Origin: Hanleya hanleyi
Taxonomy: Eukaryota; Mollusca; Polyplacophora; Lepidopleurida; Hanleyidae
Direction of reading: 5' to 3'
NCBI GenBank assembly: GCA_036873755.1
Contig: JAVTVY010047934.1
Span: 1 to 64,000 of the forward strand
DNA length: 64,000 bases
The position numbers were made by a program, and so were the translations under genes. This document shows, in pieces, positions 53,227 to 64,000 of this stretch (position 1 is its first letter; each line of letters begins with the position of its first letter). Below the pieces are notes generated by a model. The model searched no databases. It saw nothing but the letters and a program-made list of their open reading frames with translations, and was not told the DNA's origin.

Positions 53227-54340
53227 CTATACAGTCCGTGGTGAAATCGCGTTCCTGTATTTCCACAGTCAATAACGCTCAGCTGTTGTCCAGTTTTCGT
53301 CAGTTCAATCACGTAGATAATACACAGCGGTCGAACACAGCCAACAGGAATATATAATCCAGCAGTCAGTTATCTCAGGGAAATGTTAGTCAATAGTAAT
53401 AATGATGATGCACCCACGTAAGTCGTTCGAATCTTCTCCTCGATCACTAAACTTCGAGCAATTTATAGTCTGTTGGGGCATTCGAGATTGTTCTATCAGA
53501 TCTAGAAATTTCCATCGGTACAACAATGACGTAAGATTTAACCCAGATACGATTACAACAACTAGAGAAAGTTCGACATATTTAACCCAGATAAACAAGT
53601 GCTTTCTCATTCCAGAAACGTCCACAGTAAACAACTATTTGACAGTCTATATCAACCTCCCCACAGCGCATGCTCCATTTCGCAGGCTCCAATAACATCC
53701 CTGCCTCCAATAGCGGAAGTTGACCTTTATTACGTTGCTATGACGTATAGGGGAAACCAACCAACGCACGGTTCAGTTTGAATCCGACCGAACAACTCCT
53801 TTAATGTTGCACATGAGCGAACTACTTTTCATATGCTCTGTCCAGATAAACAGGGAAAATTATCTCCAGATAATTCTTTTTTAACGCTAGGTCAACGGAG
53901 GTATTATGCAGACTTGAAAAGTAATCAAAATTTTCGTTAAACATCTATTTTACTATATATGATGTCACTGCCGGCGATGTGCGCGAAGGCCCCGAATCCG
54001 GTCCAAAAATCTGACTGGTGGCTGGGGTGTTATTAGACCCCCAGCGAGGTGGTTGAGTCTATATGTGCAGATGGCGCTCTAGTATAACTAACAATATCAT
54101 ACGGGGTCTGTTGATGAATAAGTAGATGGCGCTGTTTAATACAGATCTTTCGTACATCGGCCATTTGCAATATAGAATCTTCGAGAAAACAGGAGACGGA
54201 TGACACATAATTCACTCACGATAAATCGGTCACGATTACGAGAAAATTCCAGATCATAACCACAGAACAGAAGGTTAACAAGTCCACCTCAGTTCCACAA
54301 TTCTAGAACTATCTTCAGTGTCTAACTTTATAATGCAATA
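53227..54340 (-). repeat. 5' LTR of the Gmr1-like element, outer fragment
   Basis: Begins with the second CTATAC and continues 'agtccgtggtgaaatcgcg', matching 18154-18830. It is itself interrupted by a 403-bp element at 53653-54055. It ends 'ctttataatgcaata' like the left LTR. Confidence 0.9.
53653..54055. mobile_element. 403-bp MITE in the LTR with 9-bp duplication AGTCTATAT
   Basis: Ends CAACCTCCCC... and ...GAGGTGGTTG (imperfect inverted repeats). AGTCTATAT occurs at 53644-53652 and 54056-54064 and only once in the sister LTR at 18553-18561. No ORF. A 9-bp duplication suggests a Mutator- or hAT-like mobiliser. Confidence 0.8.
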
Positions 54341-54544
54341 CCTTGACACTACAAGGAGAGATATGTATACGCTATATGCATGTCACTGGTATTTTACTGT
54401 CCAGATAGGGATAGTTTACGATGTCGAAATTTCAAACATCTCTTTTGTTGTAAAGTCGACGAGAGAGGAGGCCCGCTTCATTTTTATTGAGGAATAGGTT
54501 TAAATAAAACGTGCCGCTATGGCCATCTGTAGTTTGCTTCAAAT

Positions 54545-55720
54545 CCAGTGAAGGTGAATATATATCCCTCACTAAAAAAAAATGACGACGTCTGGTGACT
54601 AAAAAGCAACCATATGAGAGGAAAGCATCCCTCGGCACGCAACATTCAGATCCGAGAATACAATGGATTCTCGGACGTGGCCTTAGTATCTCAGCCGATC
54701 TTTTATTGCAGTCGTTCATGTGGAGACTATGAAGTATCCACACGGTTCCCAGCACCGGCTTAAGCGGAATTAGATACGCTAGCTGGGGAGCTGTGATGAT
54801 ATACCAGCTTAAACAAGTCATCTGGTGTTAATGTATGAGCATCGTGGACGTCTGATGGAGAAAACGCCTCAATATGGGGTAAACCTGGTATATGCAAGAA
54901 TTACAACACATATAAGGGAAGTGGGAAGAGGTGCCAACATACTGACTGCGTCACATGACTTCACAGAATAGTCTTCTGGTAAACCTATTCTAAAGCACAT
55001 ACCAAGAATCTAACGATTCGTGATATGTGTTGTATCTCAGGTACGCTTTTATTGTACCTGTTCATGTGGCAACTTGGATGATATGACGGCACGGCCCCTA
55101 GCACCGGCATAAGCGGTATTAGATACAAATATAGAGAGCTATGATGGAAATGCTCTGACAACTCGTATACTGGTAATTGGTGAGCTGTTTCGCTGTGACA
55201 ACTCGTACATTGGAGATTGGTAATACCCAGGAAAACTAACCTACAATGCTCAACGTCGTACGGCTTAAATTTCCCATCAAAGCAATGAACCTACATATAT
55301 TTGCCGAATGGCATGTTCAGAGAATGGGCCTCGAGGACTAACAGTCCACAAGCAGAATCATGCCATATAAAGGCAATAAATTGATGCGATATGCAAGAGA
55401 TGAGAAAAATTGACGACGATTGATTGACTAAAAAGCAACCATATGACCCTCGGCACAATACATCCAGATCCAAAACTACATTGGCTTCTCTGACGTAGCC
55501 TGAGTATCTCAGCCGCGCTTTTATTGCAGCTGTTCATGTGGAGATTATGAAGTATCGGCACGGCCCCTAGGACCGGCTTAAGCGGAATTAGATACGATAG
55601 CTGGTGAGCTGTGCTGATAGACCAGCTCAACTCATCTGGCGTTAATGGATGAGAATCGTGGACGTCTAAGGGAAAAAACGCCTCAATATAGGGTAAACCT
55701 GGTAAATGCAAGAATACAGA
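54545..55720 (+). repeat. Dispersed repeat family R, three head-to-tail partial copies
   Basis: 'gtatctcagccg[a/c][t/g]cttttattgcag' and 'ggcttaagcggaattagatac' occur at about 54690-54780, 55030-55130 (diverged) and 55507-55600. The same family is at 35690-36060, inverted. The two open frames on the minus strand share a peptide only because the repeats match. Confidence 0.7.
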
Positions 55721-55809
55721 GAAAAACTAACCTGCAATTTCCAACGTCCTACGACTTAATATCCCACCAAAACAATGAACCTACATATATTTATCGAGTA
55801 ACATTTAGC

Positions 55810-56100
55810 TTATGCCACCTGGTGAATGAGAAATAATCTGTTTTTGAAAGCGTCTGCATATAGTCGTATAACCAGAAGGGGTGCGCACATGCTACCCATT
55901 GGAATACCAATATGCTGTCGAAATATTGTATTGCTAAATTTCCCATTGGCATTATTAATGAGACATTCGAGCAAATGGCTACTGACATTATTATATCGGC
56001 GATCAGTTTTCTTGAACGCCGATACGATTAATGAAGTACGACGGTTAATAAGGTCCCGGTGAGGGATTGTAGTACAGAGAGTCGACAAATCGCATGTAGA
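55810..56100 (-). pseudogene. Penelope-like reverse transcriptase remnant
   Basis: The minus frame reads 'MSTLCTTIPHRDLI' then 'SNTIFRQHIGIPMGSMCAPL'. These match the 'dlstlYTtIPH' and 'Q..GIPMGt.cAPLlA' blocks of this RT type (Penelope-like). Only about 90 codons remain, without the YxDD box. Confidence 0.6.
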
Positions 56101-56179
56101 TACATGTCTGTAAAAACAATGTGGCCTTAAACATCATGTTCTTCCGTTAGACGTTTTTGAGTTTTTTCAAATAGTTTGG

Positions 56180-57341
56180 TTTGGATTGGTATCATTTATT
56201 CACCATCCATAATACAACATATATAACGAAAAAAGCAGAAGTTACAATATATCACATTGTATGAGTTCCGTAAATATTAGGGTGGCGGGAGAAAACCCCA
56301 AAGGGCTTGTTATATCTCAAAGAATAAACAGAAAAGATGCATTGATTCAATCTCTGCGATGTTTGTGTGAGGCAACGAATTACAAAGTCTTATAAACAGA
56401 GCATAGTGGTAGAAAGTGAATAAGGATTAATATGATATTGGACTATGTATTTACTCATTATTATATTAGATATGGCTAATATGTGCAATAGTTATGATGC
56501 TAGTAGAAAGGCTTTAAGAAGGTATTTAGTGAGAAATTGATATGCAAATTTGTAGATGGGAGGGCAATTTATTCCATTCCCTAGGAGCCTTAATTTTAGC
56601 TGTGTGTAGAGAAAGACAAGACCGAAATGGATAGCGATATAATTTCGTAGCAGAACCTCTTGTGGGATACTGGTGTATGTCACTTAATCTGGTCAAGTAA
56701 TTATTAAATATTGATGGTAGAAGTGATCTATGATGGATAAATTTATGAGAAAGTTGCAAAATAAGATACTGATTCAAAACTAACAGAGGTAATATTTTAA
56801 GTCTGGAAAATAACGGAGCAGTATGCTCTAGAGGATGTACGAGAGATATAATTCTTATTGCTCGTTTTTGAAGGGTAATAAGAGACTTAAGGTGCGTGGA
56901 AAAAGTGTTGCCCCAAACAATATTACAATATGACAGATAGGGGAAAATAAGCGAGTAATAAAGTAGATATAAAGTTTTCTTATTGAGGCTGTGTTTAATT
57001 GTATTTATCAAACCCAAATTTCGTGATACCTTTTTACATATTTTGTTAATGTGTTTCGTCCAGGTTAGTTTTTCACTCAAATAAACTCCAAGAAATTTAA
57101 AATTGACAACATTTTCTATATCGTGCCCCATAATAGATAATACTGGATTGAAAGAACTATTAGTTCTACAGTTAGGTTTGATAAGCATAAATTTCGTTTT
57201 TGTTAAATTTAAAGAGAGCTTATTACTGGAAAGCCAATTATATAATAACAACAATTCTTCAGACATCATTTGAAAAAGTGCAGCAAGATTATGATGAGAT
57301 AACATTGTGCTTGTATCATCTGCGAATAATATAATTTTCAT
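56180..57341 (-). pseudogene. Non-LTR retrotransposon (CR1/L2/jockey-like) RT 3' part
   Basis: A 271-aa open frame (57341-56526) starts at the catalytic box 'LFADDTSTML'. It continues with 'LSLNLTKTKFMLI', 'FKFLGVYLSEKLTWTKHI', 'PYLSYCNIVWGNTF', 'LQKRAIRII', and ends 'WNKLPSHLQ'. A frameshift near 56600 moves the last 40 codons to another frame. The 5' half is missing (typical 5' truncation). The 3' end lies near 56180 in an AT-rich tail. Confidence 0.85.
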
Positions 57342-57429
57342 AGTGGCTTTCCCAAAATGTTTTTGCCTCCTGAAGGGCCCTCGTCAATAATGTTGAAAGA
57401 AGCCTGGTGACACAGCTTCTAGAGCCGGC

Positions 57430-58481
57430 TATGAATCTAGCTTTGGTTTAAACAAATTTATTGCAAACACTGTTTACAATGGAGGCACAATGAGCCCAAG
57501 GCTCGTTAGCGTGTCCCCCGATAGGTATAATATATGATATATGTTGTTTAAACGGAGACATTGATAATATAAAATGCGGAAGAGTCGGTACATTACTTGT
57601 TCAATTGCATACTTCTGTAACAGACGTAAGTAGCGAGAAAAAAAAAGAAATTGTGAGAGACAAACAAATGTGATAATATTATGAATATTTTAACTCTACA
57701 CAAATGAATGTCAGCAAGACAAAAGAACGAGGGAGCACCACTTGACGAGTGTACGCTCGACGTGAGCAGCCTGCATGCAACGGTCGCGATGTGATTATGA
57801 ACACTAAAATCGCTTAGTGTCTGTGATAAATGATCCTAAGCATTTTTGAATATCGATGTTTTTGGAAATTGTTTTGTCGTAAAACCCAAACAGTAGAGTG
57901 GGAATATCATAAATAGCGGGAGAATTAAAATCATTCAAGATAATTGTAGAGAGTTGTGCAAGGAACGAATGTCGTTGAATAGAAAAGAGGGGACAATGTT
58001 ATAAATAATGCTCGGCAGTTTCATTTGACAGCCCACAAATACATTTTGGTTCCGCTATTAAATGATTATTGAACAGATCCTGCTTCAGATTACTGCAACC
58101 ATTTCTTATACGACACAGGATTATATTATTTTCACGTGATCCGACATAATACCATGGAGGAGGGGTGGATGTGGGATACATGTGCATAACATTACGTTTG
58201 AACTCAATGAATGTGGCTGAATTTTTTACAGGGTCAGGCAGAGTATTCCAATCGCGCACAGTCGCTGGAAAGAATGAACTATGGTATAGCGTAGTTCTAC
58301 ACCGATATGGTGTGAATTGGTTAGTATTACGAATGCTGTATGGATTTCGATTGTGGGTTAGTAATGGGAGATAACTATGCAAATATGACGGAGCCATTCC
58401 ATGTACTATTTTGTATAACATAGTAAGGCGGTGTAGTTTGCGCCTTTGGGACAATTTTTCAAAACCAGCTTCAATATACAA
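57430..58481 (-). pseudogene. Non-LTR retrotransposon C-terminal remnant (second family)
   Basis: The frame 58481-57999 reads 'SQRRKLHRLTMLYKIVHG', 'APSYLHSYLPLL', 'FFPATVRDWNTLP', 'GSRENNIILCRIRNGCS', 'CICGLSNETAEHYL', the C-terminal pattern of LINEs abundant in molluscs. An in-frame TAA at about 58001 is followed by about 60 more in-frame codons of the same protein. The 3' region extends to about 57430. Confidence 0.8.
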
Positions 58482-59429
58482 AGTTTCTGAGGAACAACTA
58501 CGTGTAACTCCAGTAATTATCTAGCTTTGTATGCTGATTTATGCATTTTGGGAGTGCAGTACACTTTCGATATATCTTTATGAGTGGCTCGAAGACAAAT
58601 ACTTCTTTCTTAGAGAAATGTTTGTGACTGTTAAATAAATCTTCTCGAGTAATGCTGTTTGGGAGTAAGTAGACGTATTTGGGGAGGATGTGCTTATACT
58701 TAATTCCTCAACCGGTACCTGGTAATAGTAATATTTACACATATATATATACATATATTATATTATTTGGAGCTTTGTCTCCTAAGACTTGCTAGAACTT
58801 CTTGCGAATTGAAATTGACCCTCGTTGAAGAGAAAGGATTACCTAAAAGTCTTACGATATTGCTTCACCCACATACAGAACAAATTAATGAAATGTTGGT
58901 GATGAAATCATAATTGAATTGACTGGTAGCTCATCATTAGCAACATACATGGACAGAAGATTGTGACAGTCCTAGTGGTGGAAACAGCTGCCAAGCTTAT
59001 CAAAACCGACTTTGGTGGAAATATACAGTATGATACCCATCTAACCAACATAGATATAACATTATAAATAATCAGATCCCTGATCATAACAGTGGTTGGA
59101 TGGATATCAGACCATTTATCCAATGGTTTGAGCGCACTGCTTTGCAGCTGCTTTCACTATTGTGAGCTTTGACTTTGGGTCATGTTCGAAAACAACTACG
59201 GAATGGGACCACGTTTTACCTACAGTGCAATTCATTTACAATGATGTTATCTCCGATTCTTCCATTTATTGCTTTTCATGTGTGTAAAGCTATATGGCTG
59301 GGCTATCTGGTTTTCTAGATTTGATGAGCATGAAGTGATTCATAGTAAACATTACAACATGTGAAAGCGCTTTGAGTGATATACAGTTTCGATGTTATAT
59401 TCGTATAGCTTTTTTCTTTAAATATTTAC
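58482..59429. other. Gene-free stretch
   Basis: AT-rich, with an (AT)n-like patch near 58738-58765. No coding or RNA signal recognised. Confidence 0.4.
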
Positions 59430-59655
59430 TGTCCGTCATTCAATATTCAGACGCCGTTCTTTTAAGAATTCTCGCATCCACTATCCAAATACCCAATTCG
59501 CATATCAGCATTATGGCCAAATAAATATACAGTATACATAAATATAGGCTTTCTTCCTATGAGAGAGAAGAGGTCAACAGTTTTTAGTGATTCCGACAAA
59601 GACTTCATCACATTCCAGAAGTCAAATCTGTATAGCTAGTCAGTATTCTTAGCCC
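59430..59655 (+). repeat. Dispersed repeat family, copy D (internally deleted)
   Basis: Matches only the two ends of copy B: 'ccgtcattcaatattcag..' at 59433 and 'gtcaaatctgtat..agtattctt' at about 59618. The middle with 'aaattcaa[a/g]atggcg' is absent. Confidence 0.55.
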
Positions 59656-59659
59656 CGTT

Positions 59660-59940
59660 TGTCTCCCGGGTATCATCTAGGGTGTAGTTGTGCATACCCC
59701 AGATCATGGTAAGAATAGGCCGTATTCCCTCGGAGAGCTTGTCGTAAGAGGCGACTAACTGGGGCATCCGTGTGGTTCTCGAGTGTGAGAAAGAAATAAG
59801 ACCCCACCCATGAGATCCCGGGTGTTTAAAGGAATTGAACCATACCCGGTGGTTTCCGGGTGTGAAAAGGAATAGGAACCAGACGTAGCGATTTGAAATA
59901 GCCTTGAAAGCGACGTTAAATCACATTTACTCACTCACTC
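59660..59940 (+). repeat. Short interspersed element with 'gcgacgttaaa..actcactcactcag' tail
   Basis: Contains 'gcttgtcgtaagaggcgact', 'cctatt..ggt..gtgtgaaaagg' type words and a 3' tail of ACTC repeats. This style is frequent in gastropod genomes. Related inverted or partial copies: 46300, 60425, 63245. Confidence 0.6.
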
Positions 59941-60069
59941 AGTATTCTAAATAAATTTGATTTGCAAGTGTGGTGGTTCATATGAACACCATCCGAATCT
60001 TGAAATATTTGGTGTCCATAAGGTTCCTAGGTCGAGTTAAACGGCAGTAGATACGCATTTTGAAATAGA

Positions 60070-60324
60070 GTGTATTCATCCTTATGCATATATCTCAATG
60101 ATCAGACAAGAAAACCTATTGATGCAGACGCATCAATGCCGGCGGAAACGTTTATAGCTTATAATCTGCGCATTACAAGCCGATTACGTGTGCAACTGGT
60201 GAATGCAGGTCACGATGCACCATTATGGTTAAAAAACGTCGATTTGGTTGTTTTCGTTGAAGGTTTGACTAGTGTAGTTCGCGCAAGGATCCATCTGGAA
60301 AGTGTGGGGTTAGCCGGAAGTTAA
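60070..60324 (+). CDS. Unrecognised 84-codon open frame
   Basis: No family recognised. The peptide is moderately coding-like ('ADASMPAETFIAYNLRITSRLRVQLVNAG') and GC content is locally higher than around it. No clear splice sites or promoter. It could be an exon fragment of an unknown gene or TE. Confidence 0.2.
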   Translation: MYSSLCIYLNDQTRKPIDADASMPAETFIAYNLRITSRLRVQLVNAGHDAPLWLKNVDLVVFVEGLTSVVRARIHLESVGLAGS

Positions 60325-60424
60325 GTGCTTGCTGGCAAAATGTGCACATGAACCGCATGTCGAACTAGGACTTTGAAAGTAATGTTCTCTGGATGACGTA
60401 TTGAGTCATTTCACACAGCCTGAT

Positions 60425-60640
60425 GTAAGAGTGAGTGAGTGAGTGAATAGGGTTTAACGTCGCTTTCAACATTTTTTCAGCTATATCACGACGGGGAAGG
60501 GAAGGGAGGGGAGGGGGAGGGGCAGTGGTACCTACTTGTAACAGAGCAGATCTAATGCTGCCATTTTATAGTGCTCTCCCACTGAAATATCATGCCGTTG
60601 GCAGACATGACACCCCACTCAGTCACATTATGATGATGTA
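60425..60640 (-). repeat. Short interspersed element, inverted tail 'gtgagtgagtgagtg..ggtttaacgtcgc'
   Basis: The tail is the reverse complement of the 59660-59940 tail, followed by 'aacattttttcagctatatcacgacgg' and a G-rich stretch. The piece at 63245-63320 ('aaagtttaacgtcgc..cagcaatatttcagcgacat') is another copy. Confidence 0.6.
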
Positions 60641-61319
60641 AGAGTTGTGTAAGCGCTGTGGCATTATATGGGACCCATCACCAAGCCACTATTTCTTTAT
60701 TGATGTGTGTCATTGTAAATTAAGCCTAGATCGACTTTCTCTACACATCAATCCGATCCGCGTGTTTTACTGTTTCGAGTTTTTAGTGACTCGCAGTTCA
60801 ATCTCACACATTTTGCTGCAGGCGTACAGGGGAATAACTTGATCATGTATGGTCATCGATTTGGTCTCTCAGCCATAATAAGATAGTACTAAAGGACATT
60901 TACTCGATGAATTCATTATAACAGAATTAATATTAATGTGTTAACCGCGAACGGGTGATACAATCCTGTCGTTTTACGATACGAAACTAGTTGGATCTCT
61001 CCACGGCACGTCTGGGAAGTATAGCTCGAGAAAACACCTGTTACTCGTCCAATATCAAGCTGCCGCTGCCATGGTAAGTCAATTCAGATATCCGGCAGCG
61101 CTGCGCCGCCGGAAATAAACAGGAAATCTCCTTAATCACATACACAACAAGATATAGTCATTTAGGGTGTAAATGCAATAAGAAAGTGACCCGATCTAGT
61201 GATGCAATTAACTAAATTCTGGCCAATATGTCCACATGAAATACCTGAAAGGATTTGATGTCAATAAATTTAAACTCGAGGATTTCCAAGACGCTATTGA
61301 TCATCGTTACGTTTGAATT

Positions 61320-61990
61320 GGATTTGAATTGAATTTATTCACCAAATTTGAAACAAAAAAATACACCAATGGCATACAGAATAGATGAGTGGTAAATGAA
61401 CGTTCTTAAAATGTTGCCAATCGTACAATTTGGCAGGAATAAACTCGCAAGGAACTTGTTTTATCCCAAAACAACATATTAATGTATTGGGCAACGTGGC
61501 TTCGTATATACATGTATATACTGAAACAGGTGGGTTCTCAACCAGGTACTGTTTAATTTATGATTTAAATAATGAGATAGAATTGATACTTTTCATGGAT
61601 AGAGGCAATTTGTTCCATTCCCGATGTCCTTTTATTTTGAGATAATAGAATGAAAGATTTGACCGATAGATTGGGCTATATAGATTAAAAAGCTGTCCCC
61701 CAGTGTTGTATCTATGTACATCAGACTGTTTTTGATCTGGTTTTGACTGTTTATATCTGAAAATCGTACGGTGGTGGATCTAGATGGAGGACAAATTTAT
61801 GAACCACTAGTAGACAGGAATACAAGTTCAGCTTGTGTATTTGCAAAATATAAAACTTGGTGAATAATGATGATGTAAGATCTCTTTTTTGTGATAGCAT
61901 TATCACTCTTATGGCACCTTTTTGTAACAAAAATAAGAAATAAAAATGTGTAGTGAATGTGTTGGCCAATAGCACAATCAATACGACAAG
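61320..61990 (-). pseudogene. Heavily decayed copy of the 56-57 kb LINE
   Basis: The minus frame includes 'LLQKGAIRVIMLSQKRDLTS' and later 'VVHKFVLHLDPPPY'. This parallels 'LQKRAIRIISLVHPLEHTA' and 'LSHKFIHHRSLLPS' of the element at 56526-57341. The 3' end is near 61320 (AT-rich, 'gaattgaatttattcacc'). Confidence 0.6.
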
Positions 61991-61995
61991 TAAGG

Positions 61996-62086
61996 AAGTA
62001 TCATTGAATAGTAAAGAATATATAGTTTTAATGTGGGATGGCCAACCACATTAAAACTATATATTCTTTACTATTCAATGATACTT
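61996..62086. repeat. Perfect 41-bp inverted repeat with 9-nt loop
   Basis: 61996-62036 is the exact reverse complement of 62046-62086; the loop is 'gatggccaa'. It starts 'aagtatcattgaatagtaaa'. Either strand could fold into a fully paired hairpin. It sits just beyond the LINE remnant. Confidence 0.85.
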
Positions 62087-63240
62087 GCAGCAAATTCTAC
62101 GCAAATAGACTAGAAACAACTGCATTGCGATAAGACATGTGATCGGAAGGTTTCGACTCCATTCCGATATAGATCTGCTTCGGAAAAGTTTTCTAAGGAA
62201 GGGTCACGTAGCTGGCGTGTCACCAGGAAATTAATGCTAAACAATACAACTTTTTCCACTAAATATATTTTGGTAAACTTTCAATACCGGTATATTGTTC
62301 TGAAGGCCTATATTGCACCGGCGAAACGAATTATGTTGGAAATTTGTTATAGGTTAACTTAAAACATAAACTATATTGCCTGGAATAGTACTGGTTCGCT
62401 AGTTTAAAATATTGACCCATATTAAGTTATAATTATAAATGAGGGCTTACTCAACTGGGATACAGGAAAGAAGATAGACAGCTTAATTTGGATGAGTCAT
62501 TGAATGCGAGAAAGCGATATCCTTCCAGGGTGGGGGCCAGTCTGCACATGTGCGGGAAACCTGCTAGAAGCACCTATAGCGGATCCGGGAACTTGCCAAA
62601 AAAAACCCGATACCTCTAAACTTACAGGGTATCATTATGAAGGTATGTGTATGGGTGTTTGTATGGACGATTTATTTTGATTGGTCAAAGCTCGTTTGTT
62701 ATGTAGGTCATCACCTTCATTTTAGAGTACAAATTAGAGCATGTGTTTCATATTGTCAGCTGTGTAAACTAGAAAAAGACAATATAACCATAACAGCTGT
62801 AGATTTTCTACAGGCCACGTGCAAGTTTTTGACGAAATAGTTTTGTGATCTGCCTCCAACTACTTTTACGCAAGATTGTTCAAAGATCGAAACAATTTTA
62901 AATGGACATGAACTTTGTAGGTATGGTCCCCATACCTGAAGTTTAAAGAAATCTAAGGACTAATTATTGCAGTTAATGTATGTGTATGGGCTATGATCTA
63001 CATGGCTCAGATGTGTTTAATATTGCGGACAGGTGTCAGTTATGTAGATCAGTAGATCATCATTCTGTGTACAAAGCTCAATTAATGATACATGTATGCC
63101 TAAATTTTGCTAGCTAATACGCAGATGAAAGGACATCTGTGGCACATGTACTACTCTGTAATTCCATGAGAAAAGTCATTACAACTTATCAAGGAAAATC
63201 TGTTGAAAAGGTGACAAAATCACAGCGTCGCTTTGAGGCG
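62087..63240. other. Gene-free stretch with a weak internal duplication
   Basis: 'atgtgtatgggt/c..' and '..gtcagttatgtagatca' style segments at about 62640-62720 and 62970-63060 look like an old partial duplication. No gene. Confidence 0.35.
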
Positions 63241-63376
63241 AACATTAGGGGAGAGAGAGAATTAAAGTTTAACGTCGCATTCAGCAATATTTCAGCGACA
63301 TAGCGACGAGCAGACAAAATTCTAAGTTATCAATTCAAAAACTCGGTAAACTAATGCGTTAAAACAGGTACAAACA

Positions 63377-64000
63377 TTAAAATTTGTACAACAAACCAAT
63401 CTCTCTCAAATAACCGAAAATACAATCCTCTTTCACTCTGCTAAAAAGATCTTCCAGCGTAGCTGCTCGATAAAAAGTATCTCTTACAGTCTTAAAATCT
63501 ATGCAGTCTATGAGAATATGTTTCACCGTGAGATCTTCATGGCAAGGTATACACCTTGGAATCGGCTCCTGTTTTAGTAAATATTCATGAGTTAGTGTGT
63601 GACCGATCCTACATCGTCTAATCGTGGCCTGGTCGAAACGTTTATGACTGTTCAGGTGAGTATAACCAACCGTTTTTTTGAATTCGTGAAGTTTGTTATT
63701 ATCCATAGTATGCCATAAAGATTGAAACAGCTTTCTTACATAAGCACAGGTAGACAGGGTCAACTTCTTCATCTTGAGCTGCCTTAGCCAATCTATCAGC
63801 TTCAGTGTTGCCTTTGATGTCAACGTGACTAGGCACCCAGCAAAACACAATATCTATCTGTTGATCAAATCTGGTGTCATATAATTGTAGAATTTCCAAG
63901 ATGGTGGGATGAGTGGAATTTCCATTTTTAATTGCTTTAAGGCATGACAGCGAATCTGAGAACATGACATATTTTTTTCCTTCTAGTGGATTCAATACCT
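63377..64000 (-). pseudogene. LINE with RNase H domain (I/Nimb-like), C-terminal part, runs off the right edge
   Basis: The upper frame (from 63995) reads 'YVMFSDSLSCLKAI' (RNase H Asp) and 'FCWVPSHVDIKGNTEADRLA' (His/Asp end of RNase H). A one-base frame change at about 63700-63780 leads to the lower frame, which ends with 'RCRIGHTLTHEYLL', 'CIPCHEDLTVKHILIDC' (CCHC-like) and 'REIGLLYKF' at a stop at 63377. This order (RNase H, then CCHC) marks I-clade-like LINEs. The RT lies beyond the window. Confidence 0.82.

Larger units (their letters stand above)
17956..54340 (-). mobile_element. Gmr1-like Gypsy LTR retrotransposon (gag-PR-INT-RT-RH), interrupted by large insertions
   Basis: The left LTR (17956-18830) is the 3' LTR. 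The right LTR is the 5' LTR, split into 27023-27226 and 53227-54340. Internal genes on the minus strand are gag-protease (26913-24927), integrase (24907-22616, continuing at 20590-20480), reverse transcriptase (20480-19530) and RNase H (19523-18957). Integrase before RT is the Copia-like order, but the sequences are Gypsy-type, as in the published Gmr1 group. After removing the 26-kb transposon, the 403-bp element and two internal insertions, the element is about 7 kb. Many frames are broken, so it is dead. I could not settle its own target duplication. Confidence 0.85.

Noticed and set aside
52699..53275. Plus-strand reading frames of 134-165 aa
   Set aside because: Same minisatellite in the right TIR.
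54432..55711. Two minus-strand frames sharing 'YLIPLKPVLG' as a gene family
   Set aside because: Shared peptide follows from copies of the non-coding repeat family R; other copies have stops.

Overview
Animal (metazoan) genomic DNA, not bacterial: genes are split by canonical GT/AG introns, intergenic DNA is AT-rich, and most of the window is mobile DNA. The TE mix (Ngaro-type YR retroelement, Gmr1-type Gypsy, several LINE remnants, short elements ending in 'gcgacgttaaa...actcactcactca' and a tRNA-headed SINE) fits a mollusc, most likely a gastropod. That is an inference from remembered repeat styles, not a database match. One 23-base N gap is present at 16570-16592. || Layout. 1-2.05 kb: two compact intronless genes, a polinton/adintovirus-like packaging ATPase open at the left edge and a C2H2 zinc-finger protein with its own TATA box. 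2.3-4.7 kb: a 152-bp satellite carrying NRF1-like sites, then a 37-41-bp minisatellite carrying YY1-like sites between two 84-bp direct repeats. 5-16 kb: TE debris and two or three weak exons of a receptor-like gene, split by a 5.5-kb Ngaro-like retroelement (9294-14836, minus) with textbook split direct repeats. 17.96-54.34 kb: one Gypsy-type LTR element on the minus strand with the unusual order gag-PR-INT-RT-RH (Gmr1-like). It is decayed, and its right LTR is cut open by a huge transposon. || The main object is that transposon, 27227-53226 (26,000 bp). It is bounded by the 6-bp target duplication CTATAC, and the element's other LTR preserves the empty site at 18154-18159. It has long terminal inverted repeats (TATGGTGGCCGA...), each with a subterminal minisatellite and an inward-facing 5' splice donor. 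Two convergent spliced genes fill it: on the plus strand a 407-aa DDE integrase-type transposase (10 coding exons), and on the minus strand a 765-aa SAM-HECT ubiquitin ligase (11 coding exons) with a SUMO-interaction-like motif and an intact catalytic cysteine. I traced every exon junction of both models by eye; phases agree and no stop interrupts either one. Their introns are filled with nested elements, including a 415-bp non-autonomous relative with the same termini and its own 6-bp duplication. || 54.3-64 kb: repeat graveyard with a Penelope-like RT remnant, three LINE remnants on the minus strand, short interspersed elements, a perfect 41-bp hairpin, and a LINE RNase H end running off the right edge. 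|| How it works together: the window is a layered insertion record. The Gypsy element inserted first, the 26-kb transposon then entered its LTR, and smaller elements entered both. The transposase and HECT protein probably share one promoter sequence copied in both inverted repeats.
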